A DNA stretch of 64,000 nt, taken from the NCBI RefSeq assembly GCF_030247185.1, contig NC_080571.1, positions 47,037,002-47,101,001 of the forward strand, read 5' to 3'. A model generated the notes under the pieces. That model ran no database searches. It worked only from the letters and a program-made list of their open reading frames with translations, and was not told the origin of the DNA. This document shows positions 31,532 to 45,949 of the stretch, piece after piece (the first letter of the stretch is position 1; each line of letters begins with the position of its first letter). This stretch comes from Malaya genurostris. Taxonomy: Eukaryota > Arthropoda > Insecta > Diptera > Culicidae. A program made the position numbers and the translations under genes.

Positions 31532-31925
31532 AGTAACGAAAACTTTCGTTTTCTTGCCACAGCTGCAAATGCCCTGCCAAATCATAAATTTTCTTGCAAA
31601 TTTGTCGCAAAAACCAATTTAAATTTGGCTGGAACATCCCCCGAGCCGTTGCCAAGTAAAATTTTGACCTGGGATTTGCCCGAAGTCAGCCTTGACATAG
31701 GTTTCAGCGTCCATCAGAAGACACCCGTCGAACTTGGTCAGCACCTGGTCATATAGTTTCCGAGCATGAATCTCGACCACACTATTCTGTTTTATGGTCC
31801 GATTTGGCTGTTTGCTAGCTCGAAATGACTTGATTCCTTCCCGCAGTCGAGTTCTCCTCACGGTACTACGGGCAGCACCGAATTTTCTGACCAAATCACG
31901 GTCCGACAAATTAGGATTCCTCCAG
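31532..31925 (-). pseudogene. DD37E-type transposase fragment with mutated catalytic Asp
   Basis: The minus frame NPNLSDRDLVRKFGAARSTV (HTH part), then SKQPNRTIKQNSV and CLLMDAETYVKADFGQIPGQ, is highly similar to the DD37E copy at 54391-54852. At the first catalytic position this copy has Ala (MDAETY) where the other has Asp (MDDETY). Homology extends down to ACGAAAACTTTCG at 31535. The rest of the element is absent. Confidence 0.8.
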
Positions 31926-31929
31926 GCGT

Positions 31930-32300
31930 ACCGAGGAAATTTGGCGCTCGGGGCAAAATAGTAAAATAAGAGATTTTGCCGCCCCCATCGTTGGTTTTTG
32001 TGACCATCTCCGGATGGATTAGGCGAGCAAAAAAAAAAGGTCCCAAGGATTGATTTGCCACCCCCCTAAACCGTTGCGCTCGGGGCGAGTGCCCCCTTCG
32101 CACCTCACACCACCGATGCGGGTAGCAATTTTTTCATTTTTAATGCATACGGGTCGGGCTCGGATTAAAAAAATTTGTTCGGGTTTGGGTTTGGAAGAAA
32201 AGTTAATTTCGGATTCGGGCAAAAGTTTATTATTTTCCATTGGGTACGAGTCGGGTTCGGGTTTGAAAAAGTTCTTACCCGACCATCTCTAGTAACCATG
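31930..32300 (-). repeat. CGGGTTCGGGTTT-iterated repeat, truncated
   Basis: CGGGTTTGGGTTTGG, GTCGGGTTCGGGTTTG and related words recur between 32140 and 32285. The unit ends TACCCGACCATCTCTAG, i.e. a TAGAGATG-type terminus on the minus strand. A shorter piece of the same family lies at 5925-6000, also ending CTCTAG. Confidence 0.55.
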
Positions 32301-32639
32301 TGATGAGTAGTGAATTCTTTAAATTGGATAATAAATTTTACTAGTTTTCAGATCAAGATAGTCTAGGACCAAATAAACTCATATCAGATTTTCATAAAAT
32401 CAAACTCAAATTAACAGAACTGATAGTTCCGACTTCTGTTTCTAACAAGATGATAAATTTTCAAAATTTCAATATCGTAAAACATCTTCTAAGTTGCACT
32501 CAAATGTGTTCCAATTTTCAGGTCTTGTTTGTGAATGGCCAAACGAACTGCTTTTAGTTATACTCGACTCGTAGGTGCTAAAAAATTTGGAAATTATTTT
32601 AAATTGGACTTGAAACCGTTTTAGTTTATAGTTCTGATG

Positions 32640-32945
32640 GTTTAATGATCCGAAATTCCAGAATTTTCGGTACCAGAAATTCTGGAAATATTGGTAAGCA
32701 AAAAATTAAAATGCAGCTCACTTCTTTTTACCAAATATGGTTGAATCGGTTTTCACTAACTTAAATTCAAATGCAGTGTTGAAATGTGGTAGTATTATAT
32801 AAAAGAGGCCTTCAAAACTGGGTTCTAACCGTTTTTTAATTCGTAAGATTTTGATTAATCTTGGTGTATTACATTTGAGATAATGATTAATCTGAGAAAT
32901 GTATCATTACACCACTAGATGGATTAAACAAGGTTTTATTCTGTT
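32640..32945 (+). repeat. Dispersed copy of the 329-bp repeat family
   Basis: The order is TTTAATGATCCGAAATTCC, a GGTACCAGAAATTCTGG-like core, CAAATATGGTTGAATCGG, GTGGTAGTATTA and the CACCACTAGATGGATTAAAC tail. The unit order agrees with 39960-40560 and, inverted, with 40890-41480. Confidence 0.6.
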
Positions 32946-33579
32946 TGCATCCAGAGCAAAAAATTGCAACAGAGCGAATTTTTCTAAGGTCATAAATCAA
33001 TCTGAAAAAATCAATGAAGATAGTATTTTTTCTGAATTAAGCATTCGCAAATTAAGTCTACGTAACGGGCGGAAACACTATCATCTCTTAATTTTTCTTT
33101 ATTTTAAATAAATTCCAATTCGATAATCAGACAATTGTACGATTCGACGAAATGGATCTTTCGCTACAAATAACCCTATTCCTTATGCATAGAGCTGTCA
33201 ACGAAACAAAGAAAAATTGAACAGAATGAAGCATAGAATTGCCTACACTGTATGGATCGACTCGGTCTGTGCTAAAAGGAAGAAAAAAAAAATAACAGCC
33301 TACTGCGTATATACAAATCTTGAATCCTTTACATTTTTTCATAGTTTAAAAGTGACATTTGGCTCATCAATGCAATTGTCTCGTGACGATTTTCAGAAAA
33401 GACTACGTAGATATTTTGAATGCAAAAGAATAACCCTCGAACCTTTCGGATCGGGATGAAGTATGGAAGGCCGACAACTCATAGTTGTCTGATTTTAAAT
33501 TATTAGGGAAAATAATACGATTCGAAGCCAGACCCATTGATCATTGTTCGATGAACGTTAGAGAGGGCGTTAATTTGTC
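32946..33579. other. AT-rich intergenic, no feature recognised
   Basis: Short frames only; none has recognisable protein character. Confidence 0.3.
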
Positions 33580-34335
33580 CTTAAGGTAGCGCTTCGCCGT
33601 GGTCACGGGAGTTCGCTGCCTATCCCGGGGTTTCACGCACTTTACCCAAAATTGTGAGAAAACGGAGCAGAAAACAGAAATTCCAAGAACATACGATTCT
33701 AGATAATTAATTTTTCTATCGATTCGTATATAAATTGTGCCTGATAAACGTTTTTATCGAAAGATTTCGTGTGAGTTTTTAAAATTAAATGAGTTTTTCC
33801 TTATTCTTTCGCACGCACACAATGTCAACGCATGCATTGGGGTGTGTAAAATGCCACATGCGGTAGACGCTAAGAACATTTCTTTTGTTTTCGTTGTCCG
33901 TTCTCTCTGCGTGAACGTTGAATATAGATGAGTAGAAAATGTAACTAAGTGTTACTACTTTCTAAAATAATTTCTGTTCATGTTTCAGTAGAACCAGAAA
34001 TCAGTAATGATTTTCATCGCTACTAGCTTTGACGCTTTGTTGAAAACGTAGCACATCCCTACATATGCGAGTTGTTTATAGCGAGAAAAGGAAAAAAGAA
34101 AACAAAATGTTTAACAAAACTCGCACGAAATCTCGCGAAAGAAAAGCTTTCTAGCTGGTATTTTTCGCCAAATGCATAGTAAGATCATTTACCTACAATC
34201 GTATGTTTTTGATTTTTCGTGAATCGGGCTAGTATTGGAGAAATTTACAATTTTGCGTGAAATTTCGGCGACAAAGCAAGAGGAAGCAGTGAGTTGTCTC
34301 GCTTCGACCTGACCACGGCGAAGCGCTACCTTAAG
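33580..34335. mobile_element. Inverted-repeat element with TTAA at both ends
   Basis: The left end CTTAAGGTAGCGCTTCGCCG, continuing TGGTCA, is exactly mirrored at the right end (34310-34335), giving a perfect inverted repeat of about 26 bp. Both tips contain TTAA, the target of piggyBac-type elements; whether TTAA is target or tip cannot be decided here. The 750-bp interior has no transposase. Confidence 0.65.
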
Positions 34336-36819
<2,484 letters not shown>

Positions 36820-36904
36820 TATAGAATTCGCTCAAACTTTAGAAAAAATTTCCGAGGCCGAATGTCATATACCAATCGATTCAGTTTGACGAACTGAGCA
36901 AACG

Positions 36905-37031
<127 letters not shown>

Positions 37032-38085
37032 GTCAGAGATGGCTGAACCGATTTTGATCAAACTAGTCGCAAATGAAAAGTCTCTCCGTCACCCAGAACG
37101 CTATTGAATTGTTTTGAAATCGAATGCTTACTTTTTGAGTTATACGAAGTTTTATGTCAAAATTTTCAGTTTTTTTGACAATTGACCTTGAAAACAGGAT
37201 TTGTTTTTAGACTTAAATTTCGCTCAAAAATAGCTATCCAACAAGGCATAGATTGTTAAAATCGGTCCAGTTTTAACGGAGATATCGACATTTTTGTGTA
37301 AGCGACTTTTCCCCCTATTCCAGCAGTAGGAGTTTTGAGCGGTGTATGACAAAGCAATGCTTGGGAGCTACGTGAAACATGATTTTTTATACTGTTACAT
37401 CCTATTGTTACTAAGTACCAAAAAGACTGTGTTTAGCATCCTTTTTCATTTTAGCACGGTTCGTTTTTTGGAAAATAATCGTTCGAATATGACATATGTA
37501 AACCAGATGATGGCAGCATTTTTGAGTTGAAAGCAATTCCATAATTATATTGATTTCAAATACTTACAGCAATGAATGCTGGAAGAACGTAACACGCATA
37601 TACCATTCGAATCAGTTCGTTGAGATCAGCAAATGCATGTGTGACAAATAATTTCACTCAATTTTCTCGGAGATGACTCAACTGTTTTCTACAAACTCAG
37701 ATTCATATGAAAAGTCGTATGCTCCCAATCAGGGTTCCTGAATTATGTTTGGATCCGACTTCTGGTTCCGGAGCTACAGGATGATATGGAAATCTAAGAA
37801 TCATCTAAGATTCAAAGGAAAAGTTTTATGATCCTACCACACATCTTGCTTTTCAGTAAGATTTTCCGGTTTAGGGTACTCGAGATGATTATTATAAAAA
37901 TGATTTTTCACATAAATTAAGTTTTAGTGGTATTCAGTTTTCGATTCGGATTTAATTCGCACTACGATTTTTCAAAGATGTCTACACTGATTTTCAAACA
38001 TTTTGAAATAGATGTATACTATACAGCTCCTCAGGTAAATTTATCTGACTTCGACTAAACCGATTTTCGAATTCTGGTTCCAGTA
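37032..38085 (+). repeat. Diverged copies of the 329-bp repeat family
   Basis: CAGAGATGGCTGAACCGATT (37034) and the related GGAGATGACTCAACTGTTTT (37671), GGATCCGACTTCTGGTTCCG (37751) and CGAAGTTTTATGTC words mark two or more units. Non-coding. Confidence 0.55.
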
Positions 38086-38089
38086 ACGA

Positions 38090-38790
38090 ATCGTTTCTCA
38101 AAGCTTAATCGGTTTCTCAAAAAAGCCGACAAAGACAAAATTATTCACTGTAGCTTGATACGCTCAACTCTAGAGTATGCATCATTTTTACCTTCAAGAC
38201 ATTCAACGCCTTGAATCAATCCAACGCAAATTCGTCCGTTTTGAACTTCGTCGTCTTTCGTGGACCTTCCGAGCTACGAAGATCGTTGCAAGCTGATTGA
38301 CCTAGATTTGCTCTCTGTTCGACGTGGCGTCTGTAAGGTCATTTTTGTCACTGATTTACTACAAGTTCGTATAGACTGTTCAGATCTTCTACAATTGTTA
38401 CACTTAGATAGTCATCGCCGTACTCTTCGTTTCCAACCATTTCTTAGAATACTCTCATCTAGAACTAACTACGGTTATTACGAGCCTTTAATAATTGCTC
38501 CAATGTATTTGACCTTCATCATTCTCGTAATGCTCTGAAAAAGCTGTTTCTCAGTTATCTGTCTCGATAGGTTCTAGTAACTAGAATACTATATTTAGTA
38601 TTAGTTTTCTCTCATCATTGTATAATTTCTAAGTTTTAGTTTTAAGTTATTATGTATTATGTATTATTTGGATCATTCTAATCTGTTGATACAAAAGATG
38701 AGGAGGTTTTATGCCTGTTGGAAAGAAAGTTTAAACTAAACTAGCTCCACTGGGCTTTTCCCTGCTTCACAATTACAGAATGGTTAATTT
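38090..38790 (+). pseudogene. LINE ORF2 C-terminal fragment and 3' end
   Basis: The frame LPSYEDRCKLIDLDLLSVRR, then RTLRFQPFLRILSSRTNYGY, matches the last 120 residues of the 49.7-kb LINE. Upstream (38100-38260) the homologous codons are present but frameshifted. Downstream, GATGAGGAGGTTTTATGCC and CTCCACTGGGCTTTTCCCTG match its 3' untranslated region. A 5'-truncated dead copy. Confidence 0.8.
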
Positions 38791-39239
38791 TTAAAATTCA
38801 AACGGATATAGAAGATGACAATAGCGAAAAGCTTTAAAGTTGGACTCAAAACTATTGCAATTTATTCGTCATATGGCCATACGAATCGGTTCCTGAATAC
38901 CGGCTGGTTCCTGAAGTACCTTAAATAATCGTAAACTCATTGTACCATAAACCGATTGTCAACGATTGCCGCTTAGAACGACGGTCAATAAAATAATGAA
39001 ATGAGAGCTAAAACACCGAAATATATTCATGCAAAAACACATGCGGTTTGATAAAAAAAGGTATCATCTAACAAGAGCTTCAAATTGTTAAAAAAGCGTT
39101 TTGCTTAACATCTGACAGTCAGATGGTGTAACTAATTAAAAAACTGCCCAAGCAAAGAAATGACGTGGTAAACACTCTGCTTTAAGGAAATGAACCATTT
39201 TTGACTGGAACGCTGAATTGAAACGTGGTCTTTTACAGA
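38791..39239. other. Intergenic, no feature recognised
   Basis: AT-rich. A short GGTTCCTGAATACCGG patch near 38888 may be another fragment of the 329-bp family. Confidence 0.3.
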
Positions 39240-39680
39240 TTGATGTTACACTACGCTCTGGTTGTATAAACGAGGCTGTTGTTCCGAAAATCATCTCGAA
39301 AAATTCATTCCATCGTTATGGAAAATCGAATAAAGAAGTTTCCGGAGAAGGCTGAAACCGGAAAGATATCAAAATGAATATGAATATTACTTGAATATGT
39401 AAAAATAGTTTACAAAATGGTTGCCACGTTTCCCACAGCTGATCAAATGCACCTGGTCGATCGTAATGATGGTTAAATTACTTGAATCGAAATTCAAACT
39501 GCTACCGCATCCACCATATCGGCCAGATTTAGCTCCTAGCGACTGTTTAATGTGTACGGATTTAAAAAATAAGCTTGCTGGAAAGATTTGCATTGAATGA
39601 TGCGGTTGTTGTTGAAACTAAAGCGTTTTTGGGGCTAAAGAGAAATCGTGATATTAAAGTGGCGTAGAAATGCTCGATCG
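39240..39680 (+). pseudogene. mariner transposase remnant, strongly decayed
   Basis: The readable core is KLLESKFKLLPHPPYRPDLA followed by PSDC, the block around the third catalytic Asp of DD34D mariners, at about 39475-39545. The flanks read as transposase only through frameshifts and stops. No ends were identified. Confidence 0.65.
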
Positions 39681-39789
39681 CCGTTGCAACAATTGTGCTA
39701 CTCTTCATTCTTCTTGATCTTTGTGATCGGTGTGTTACGGCTGAAGGTGTGTTAAGCCTACCTTTGAGACTTCCTAAGTGAATCCTCAG

Positions 39790-39812
39790 AAAGGGGGAGG
39801 GGGGGGGGGGGT
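39790..39812 (+). repeat. G-rich tract
   Basis: AAGGGGGAGG followed by a run of G. A possible source of polymerase slippage; no function claimed. Confidence 0.7.
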
Positions 39813-39954
39813 TTGGTTATAACATGATGGGTAAGTAGACGTCTGCCATTCTGCTTGCACAGATTCTATTCCTAATTCCGCTTGTAGACTCAGAAAATGC
39901 GAGTGTCCAGCGAGAAAGTATTGATTCATACAAAAACAAAATATAATACCGTTT

Positions 39955-40600
39955 CATGTCATCAGCTAACTTGATGATTTAATGATCCGAAATTCCGGTT
40001 TGCTGTACCGGTAATAGTAATCAAAATCTTTAAAACGGAGCTCACTTCATTTTCTCAAATATGGTTGAATAAAATTTCACTAACTTAAATTGAAATTTAA
40101 TATTCAAATGTGGTAGTATTAAGCAAAAGAACCCAAGTAACCATATGCATTATATCAATGCACATTTACCACTCTATTTTTACATTGTTAATGTATATGT
40201 TAATTCCACTAATTCTATATTCTTTAAAGCAATGTGCATTAAATTTGCATTCAAAACGTAACTGAGCATTATTTAAAAACAATCTTTCGCCGTGCTATAT
40301 ATCGACATTCAATGCTATATTTTGCAGCAACGAAACATTAATAATAACTATAAGAGTAATAATCCTATAAGAGTCTAATAATCGCCCTTTTTAGCTTTAT
40401 AAAAGCATTGTAAAAACATGTATAACTTCGCTGCATTCAATAAAATTTTACACGAATTTTTAAAGCTGAATTAATGTAAAGTTATAATGCGTCGTGGTTA
40501 CTTGGGAAGCATTCATAACTGAGTTCTAAACTTTTTTAATTTATAGAATTTTGATTATTCTTCAGTCAATTAAAACAGTTTTTTTTTCTATAATTTTCGA
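39955..40600 (+). repeat. 329-bp repeat family copy split by a MITE
   Basis: GATGATTTAATGATCCGAAATTCC, in its first 20 bases, matches 32637. The copy runs to GTGGTAGTATTAAGCAAAAG, is interrupted at 40132-40506 and resumes with CATAACTGAGTTCTAAAC. Confidence 0.6.
40132..40506. mobile_element. MITE with CCCAAGTAACCA inverted ends
   Basis: The left end CCCAAGTAACCATATGCATT and the right end ...GTCGTGGTTACTTGGG share a 12-bp perfect tip and a subterminal TGCATTATA/TATAATGC pair. It interrupts a 329-family repeat. 375 bp, non-coding. Confidence 0.7.
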
Positions 40601-40889
40601 GTCTTGGAACATGAAAAACTTTTTTTCTAAGTAAGTAATTATCTTTCCCTACTAATCACACTAACATAAATCCAAATATTTTATTTCGACTTATTATTTT
40701 ATAATTATGATGTCCTAGAAAAATAACAATAAAATCCTTTACTGGCATCGTAGAGTGTCATTTTTTGGATCAACAACATTTTATCACGACAAAATAAAAA
40801 AGGAGAAAATCGCAGGGAAAAAAAGAACATGTACAAGCCAAGAAAACAGTGCGTGAAAAAAAATACTAATAAAGAAAGTTATAGAGAAA

Positions 40890-41480
40890 ATCCTGTTCTA
40901 ATCCATCTAGTGGTGTGATGATGCCTTTCTCATATGATCATTTTCTCCTACATATTACAGCAGAAATTCATCGAAATACTACAATTGAAAAAAGTTTAGA
41001 TAAGAGCTTTGACGATTTCTGTTGCATAATACTACTACATTTGAATTTAGGTTGGTGAACATCTATTCAATCATTTGTGAAAAAGTGAAGTGGGCTCCAT
41101 TTTATCACATTTGATTACTATTGTCCGTACTTTTGGAACCGAAAATAGTGTACGATTATTTATGACGATTCTAGTTTTGGAGTAAAATGTAGTAAAATGT
41201 GGTAGTCAGACTTGGATAAAATTCAGCATATCATTGATGGAACTATCAATGGTTTATTTGGATACATACTGTCATGACCTGGAGGATTTCACTAGCCAAT
41301 ATAAGAAACTTTTACACTAAGCACCCTATCTCTGGAACCAGGGATTTGATCAGAATGAAAATTGGGATATTCTTATAACGGCTTAAGACCTTTCAGTTGA
41401 ATCTAAGATGATGAAAATCGGTTCCACTTCTACTGTCGAGTTGACTCAATTTCTTGTTGAAAGCAGCATATTTGCAAAAG
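40890..41480 (-). repeat. 329-bp repeat family copy, reverse orientation
   Basis: It begins with the inverted family tail (TAATCCATCTAGTGGTGTGATG) in its first 20 bases at 40899, with matching blocks GAATTTAGGTTGGTGA and CACATTTGATTACTATT following. Confidence 0.55.
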
Positions 41481-41514
41481 AGAATTCACATTTTTTATCA
41501 AGATCAAATTAGAG

Positions 41515-41645
41515 ATGTCGGAAAATCCATCGATAAATCGAGTAATCGTATAATTCTTATAATCGACTGAAATTATATCGATTAGTTGTAAAATTATAAT
41601 CGATTATTGAATAATCGAATAGTTCGAAAAATTATATGTAGGGTT
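41515..41645 (+). repeat. AATCGAT-iterated element, copy 1
   Basis: It begins TAGAGATGTCGGAAAATCC and then repeats ATCGAT, AATCGA and TAATCG words, including ATAATCGATTATTGAATAAT. The TAGAGATG start resembles the hAT-type tips elsewhere. Partner: 26990-27150, inverted. Confidence 0.55.
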
Positions 41646-42920
41646 CTCATATTACTTTTTCATATGCAGGTAATAGCTGCAACAACGAAATGGAATGCAA
41701 CATGTCACACTCGTTAAGAGTGTGTGACCACATGCTGGGTTACAGTTTATATGCTCGGTATGACCTTTGAACGAACCTTTCACGTGGTAGAGCAAATTTT
41801 TCGTACCCTTCATGGCTTTTGATTAACTGAAGGAAAAATTATTTTCATAAAAAAAACAGTCCTTCTACAAGGTGAATTCTTTTTGCGGTCGATCAACTTT
41901 TGAATGTGTTATGGTTCGATGATTTTTTTTTCGAAATTCGTCTTGACTGACATTCTCCTCAATCCTGTGGTGGTCAATATCTCGAAGGAAACATACCGAA
42001 ACAAACTGGTTCAGCAGATAGAGAGTTTTGTTGAGGGGGAAGGATGCCCCGAGGGGCATTTAAGTCGACTGTCAAATGTTTCGCAATAAACTTAGAAAAA
42101 TGGTCTCTGGTTTTTAAGGAAGATGGGAGCGAAGTACGTTGAAACGTAGATCAATTAGCAATGTTCGAATTAGCCGATTAAGACTGGCAAAATTATGATA
42201 CTAGATTGGAATCTTTTTTAGAAAACGTATATGTCGTTGAGTATTATATACACAGAATGTGTTCCTCCACTGGGGGAATTCCGAGCAGCTGCGTTGTGAA
42301 ACCTGAAAATTGATGACATCATGTCGGAGATTGTAATCTTTTGCTATTTGAATTCTTAAAACGATCATTGTAAATTGAATACTAAGCAGAATGAAATGAT
42401 CGTGCAGCTTCTACTAGTGGTATTTATGCATATTATAATTTGATTAATAGGGTAAGGGCTCCCTATTTCATCTCATTTGTAAGGACATTACCTTAAAAAC
42501 CTGATTCAGCCACCAAAATCACTACGATTTTTCATATTTCTGCTTAATTCGCCTTGCTCCACATTGGGAATTGATTCACATTCCTTGGAAATTAAAATAA
42601 TAATTAAAAAATCAGCTAAAAACACTTCTGTGCTCCTAATTTCATCTCAAAGGTTTTATATTCATCCTATCGTTGGTCCTTTATTCATCCCATAAATTAG
42701 CAATGGCCAATGCAATGGCCTAATGCCAACTATGGCACAACACACGATATTTTAAAAAACAGTTAGGAATCATTTCGACGTTTAAAATTTTTTGGATCGT
42801 TTTTATTACCTTTCGTTTTAAATTTAAAATTTTACTCTGCAGTTAATTTGGAGAACTTAAAAAAAAACAAAAAAAGAATTGTTACTATTTAGGCATTAGC
42901 CCTTTTTAAAACAAAATGCA
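41646..42920. other. AT-rich intergenic, no feature recognised
   Basis: Short frames (41865-42089 on either strand) carry no recognisable motif. Nothing else supported. Confidence 0.3.
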
Positions 42921-43269
42921 GAATCAGAGATGATTTTAATAAAGATTTATCTGTATTGTATAGATTTTTGCGTTCGCGTTCGTTGAATCAGATTACAGAT
43001 TTTCTAAATTTAATACAGATTTGTAAAGGTTCATAAGAGGTGAGATGTAAAACGTTAGACTTTTCTCTCTGAGTATCTATTAGTATTTGATTGCAGTACT
43101 TCTTTAAAAGTTTAATCAACGGAAAAATCACATGTTAAAATGGAAATCTTTTGTGCAAATGTTTGATGATGAACACTGATAAACATTTATATTAAAATTT
43201 AAAACCAATTTGAATTTGATTTGAATTTGATTCAATTTATTAGTGAAAACAGATAGAGCAGATACATAT

Positions 43270-45916
43270 TGGGCCGTATGAATAAAATGTAGTAAAGTCT
43301 GTTGTTTATAGTATCTTTTCAAATTCCACAGAGTATAACGCGGTTTGGTATGAATAAAAAAATTAGAGGGTTGTATGCAAGACACGACCGATCACGATTA
43401 CATTAAAAATGAAATAATTCTTAGGTACCCATAATAAATACAAAAATAAAGATGATGATGGATGCACAAAAAGTCACAAATTACAAACTTACTCTTACTT
43501 ACAATTTGATTCTTTCAGAACAATTGATTCTACTCTATTTTGATGCCTTCAATAAATTTTTACATTTGAAAATTTTTGGAAAATATCCTTTAAATGAAAG
43601 TCAATTATGATGATTTCAAAGGTACTTAAAAGATCAATTTTGGATACGAACAAGTACTAATTATAAATCTGGACAAATGAAACGATTTTATATCATAATA
43701 ATTTTCAAGACAGAGAACGTACAAACTTAATCATTTTATAAACAGCGATTAGAGATGACTTTAAATATTTTGATCGAAAAATGTGAATGTGAAAAATTTG
43801 AATAACCGTCAACCAATAAACTCAGTAATAGTGTAATTTTAATGATCCTTCGTTAAAAAGCATCGATAATCTTCGGAAAGTGTCTGAACATAGAATGGCA
43901 GCAATACAAGGAAGAAAATATGTGACACAGTCCGCAGAACATATTTTGTTACTTTGATTGATTTTCACTTTTGCATATTAAGGAACCAATGCATACGCAA
44001 CCAAATTCCTTAATTTTGTTCATATTGTAACTTGATTTTATTAATACATGAACGAACATTATCATTGTAAATGATGTAAATGATAATTTTATTGAAACTG
44101 GCGGTAACCCGAATTTAGTAAGGATTTAAATGATACATGTAAAATCGCAGATCAGCTTGACTTGAGTTTATCTCTAATACTGTATTTTATTGCATCTGAT
44201 AATTCTATATATGTGAGTCGGTCCAACTTATTTGTACTAAGTTCCGAATCTTTTGATTTTTATTCCTGGTAGGGCAACAGCTTGTTCAAATCGATACTGC
44301 ATAACGATTGGTATTGCATTATTTTTGCTACACTTAGTCTGGATCCCTTGTATAAGATTCTTGGAAGCAAGATTACATCAAAATATTATGCTTTATACTA
44401 GTAAATCAATTTCTAACTATTCAATTAGGTTACACGATTATTGTTTGGTTTAATAATAGGGTCTGAGGGATTATGCTGAGAGATAGGTCTTTGTATTTAG
44501 CCACATTTAATGCAAAATAATTATCTATGATTATCATCGTAACACAACTTTATACTGAATTTATTTGCGCGCCACCGTGTTGTTCGTATGTAAATGGAGA
44601 TTTCAGTATGCAAACTACCCGTTGACAAATTAAAACATTTTTAAACTTTTTCGAATCAATTTAAATGAGGAAAATTTATCAATAAATCACAGAGATACAA
44701 GCGCTTCAAATTAGGTTCGAAAAATCTATCGCCGATAATTCTAAGTTGGCCTGCTAGTTACCGGAGAATCAAGATAAGCCATGGGTAAACTAAAGCAGAA
44801 ATGTATTCGGGCATATATTTATAGATTCCCTTTTGTGCTATAGTTCAAATCGGACGAGAGTTTGACATCATTCACTGAGACTGTCATTGGCTCGTGAAAA
44901 CATAGGTCAACTCAATCCATTTTTTCAATGGTATGCAATTAAAATAATATAATGTCGTTATCATATAAGTTTAAGTTAAATATTTTCGAATCGATTGGTA
45001 GTTAAATTATTTAAATTCATCAACAAATGACTGAGTTATAAGCGTTCAAAATTATGACAGAAAAAAGGTTACGGTTTTGCATTTTTTTAAGTTGACACCC
45101 AGCCTCGTACAGTGAAGAGTTAGCAAAAGCGACAATCCAACGAACGATTGCATATACAATCTAGTCATCACCTCACTGGACGAGCTACTTGTTTCATTCA
45201 CAGTCAAGCATCAACTGAAATCAAGAAATGATTTGCAGCATATATTTATAGATTTCTCTTCATACTACGCATAACAATGCGGTGTTCTTTATGCATGACG
45301 CAAAGCCTCCTATGCCGAACAAGAAAATGACGTCAATTTCCACAGCTGGGATTGGTAGATGAAAACATAGGTCAATTCTAACCATTTTTTCAATAGTATG
45401 CTATTGAAATACTGAAACGACGTTGCTATACATGTTTAAGTTAAAAGTTTCCGAATCGATTGGTTGTTAAATTATATCAATCCATCAACAAATGACTGAG
45501 CTATTAACGTTTAAAATTATGACACAAAAAGGTTACGCGGCTATTTTTGAAATTTTTAATTGACACCCGGCCCCGTATAGCGAAGAGTAAGGCATTTTTA
45601 ATGCCAAAACAAGCTCGAACATGTAGTTAATGCTACTTCCGAATTTAAGCATTTACTGCATACCGTATCGACACAGAGCCGGAAAAGCTGGCATAAGCAT
45701 GCACAAAGCAAGAAACGTACTTACATCTGTAAAAATGCCACTTTTTTAATTTCTGTTTTTCACTTTATCAGCAAACACACGAGTAGCAACCTCTAGAGCT
45801 ATCTACCGAAAACTTGTAGTAAATACTACAATTTGTAGCATGTTTTGACAGGAACGTGATCCACACGTAGCATTCACTACCGAAATTCAAGCATGCTACG
45901 TTTTATTCATACGGCT
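43270..45916. mobile_element. 2.6-kb element with GCCGTATGAATAAAA inverted ends, non-coding
   Basis: Opposed terminal blocks of about 20 bp as described, AT-rich interior, and no frame with transposase or reverse-transcriptase motifs. It contains an internal tandem array at 44640-45600. Superfamily unknown. Confidence 0.45.
44640..45600 (+). repeat. Degenerate tandem repeat, about 420 bp period, 2-3 units
   Basis: Units share CATATATTTATAGATT, GTGAAAACATAGGTCAA or its variant, TTCGAATCGATTGG, CAACAAATGACTGAG, and TTGACACCC followed by CCTCGTA or CCCCGTA. Clear units start near 44810 and 45228. A shorter diverged one ends near 44735 (CAATAAATCACAGAG). Confidence 0.65.
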
Positions 45917-45949
45917 CATTATCTATGAAAATATCTGGCATCTCTGTGC

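Larger units (their letters stand above)
42932..45946. mobile_element. Probable hAT-type element split by a 2.6-kb insert
   Basis: The left part (CAGAGATGATTTTAATAAAG, TTTATCTGTATTGTATAG) follows the left end of the 6403-7313 element. The right part (TCTATGAAAATATCTGGCAT, CTCTG) matches its right end. The material between, about 43270-45916, is bounded by GCCGTATGAATAAAATGTAG and the opposed CTACGTTTTATTCATACGGC. Flanking 8-mers (TGCAGAAT versus TGCACAGC) match only partly, so the outer call is provisional. Confidence 0.45.

Noticed and set aside
44640..45600. CRISPR array
   Set aside because: The repeats are long (about 420 bp), degenerate and without short spacers, and the genome is eukaryotic.
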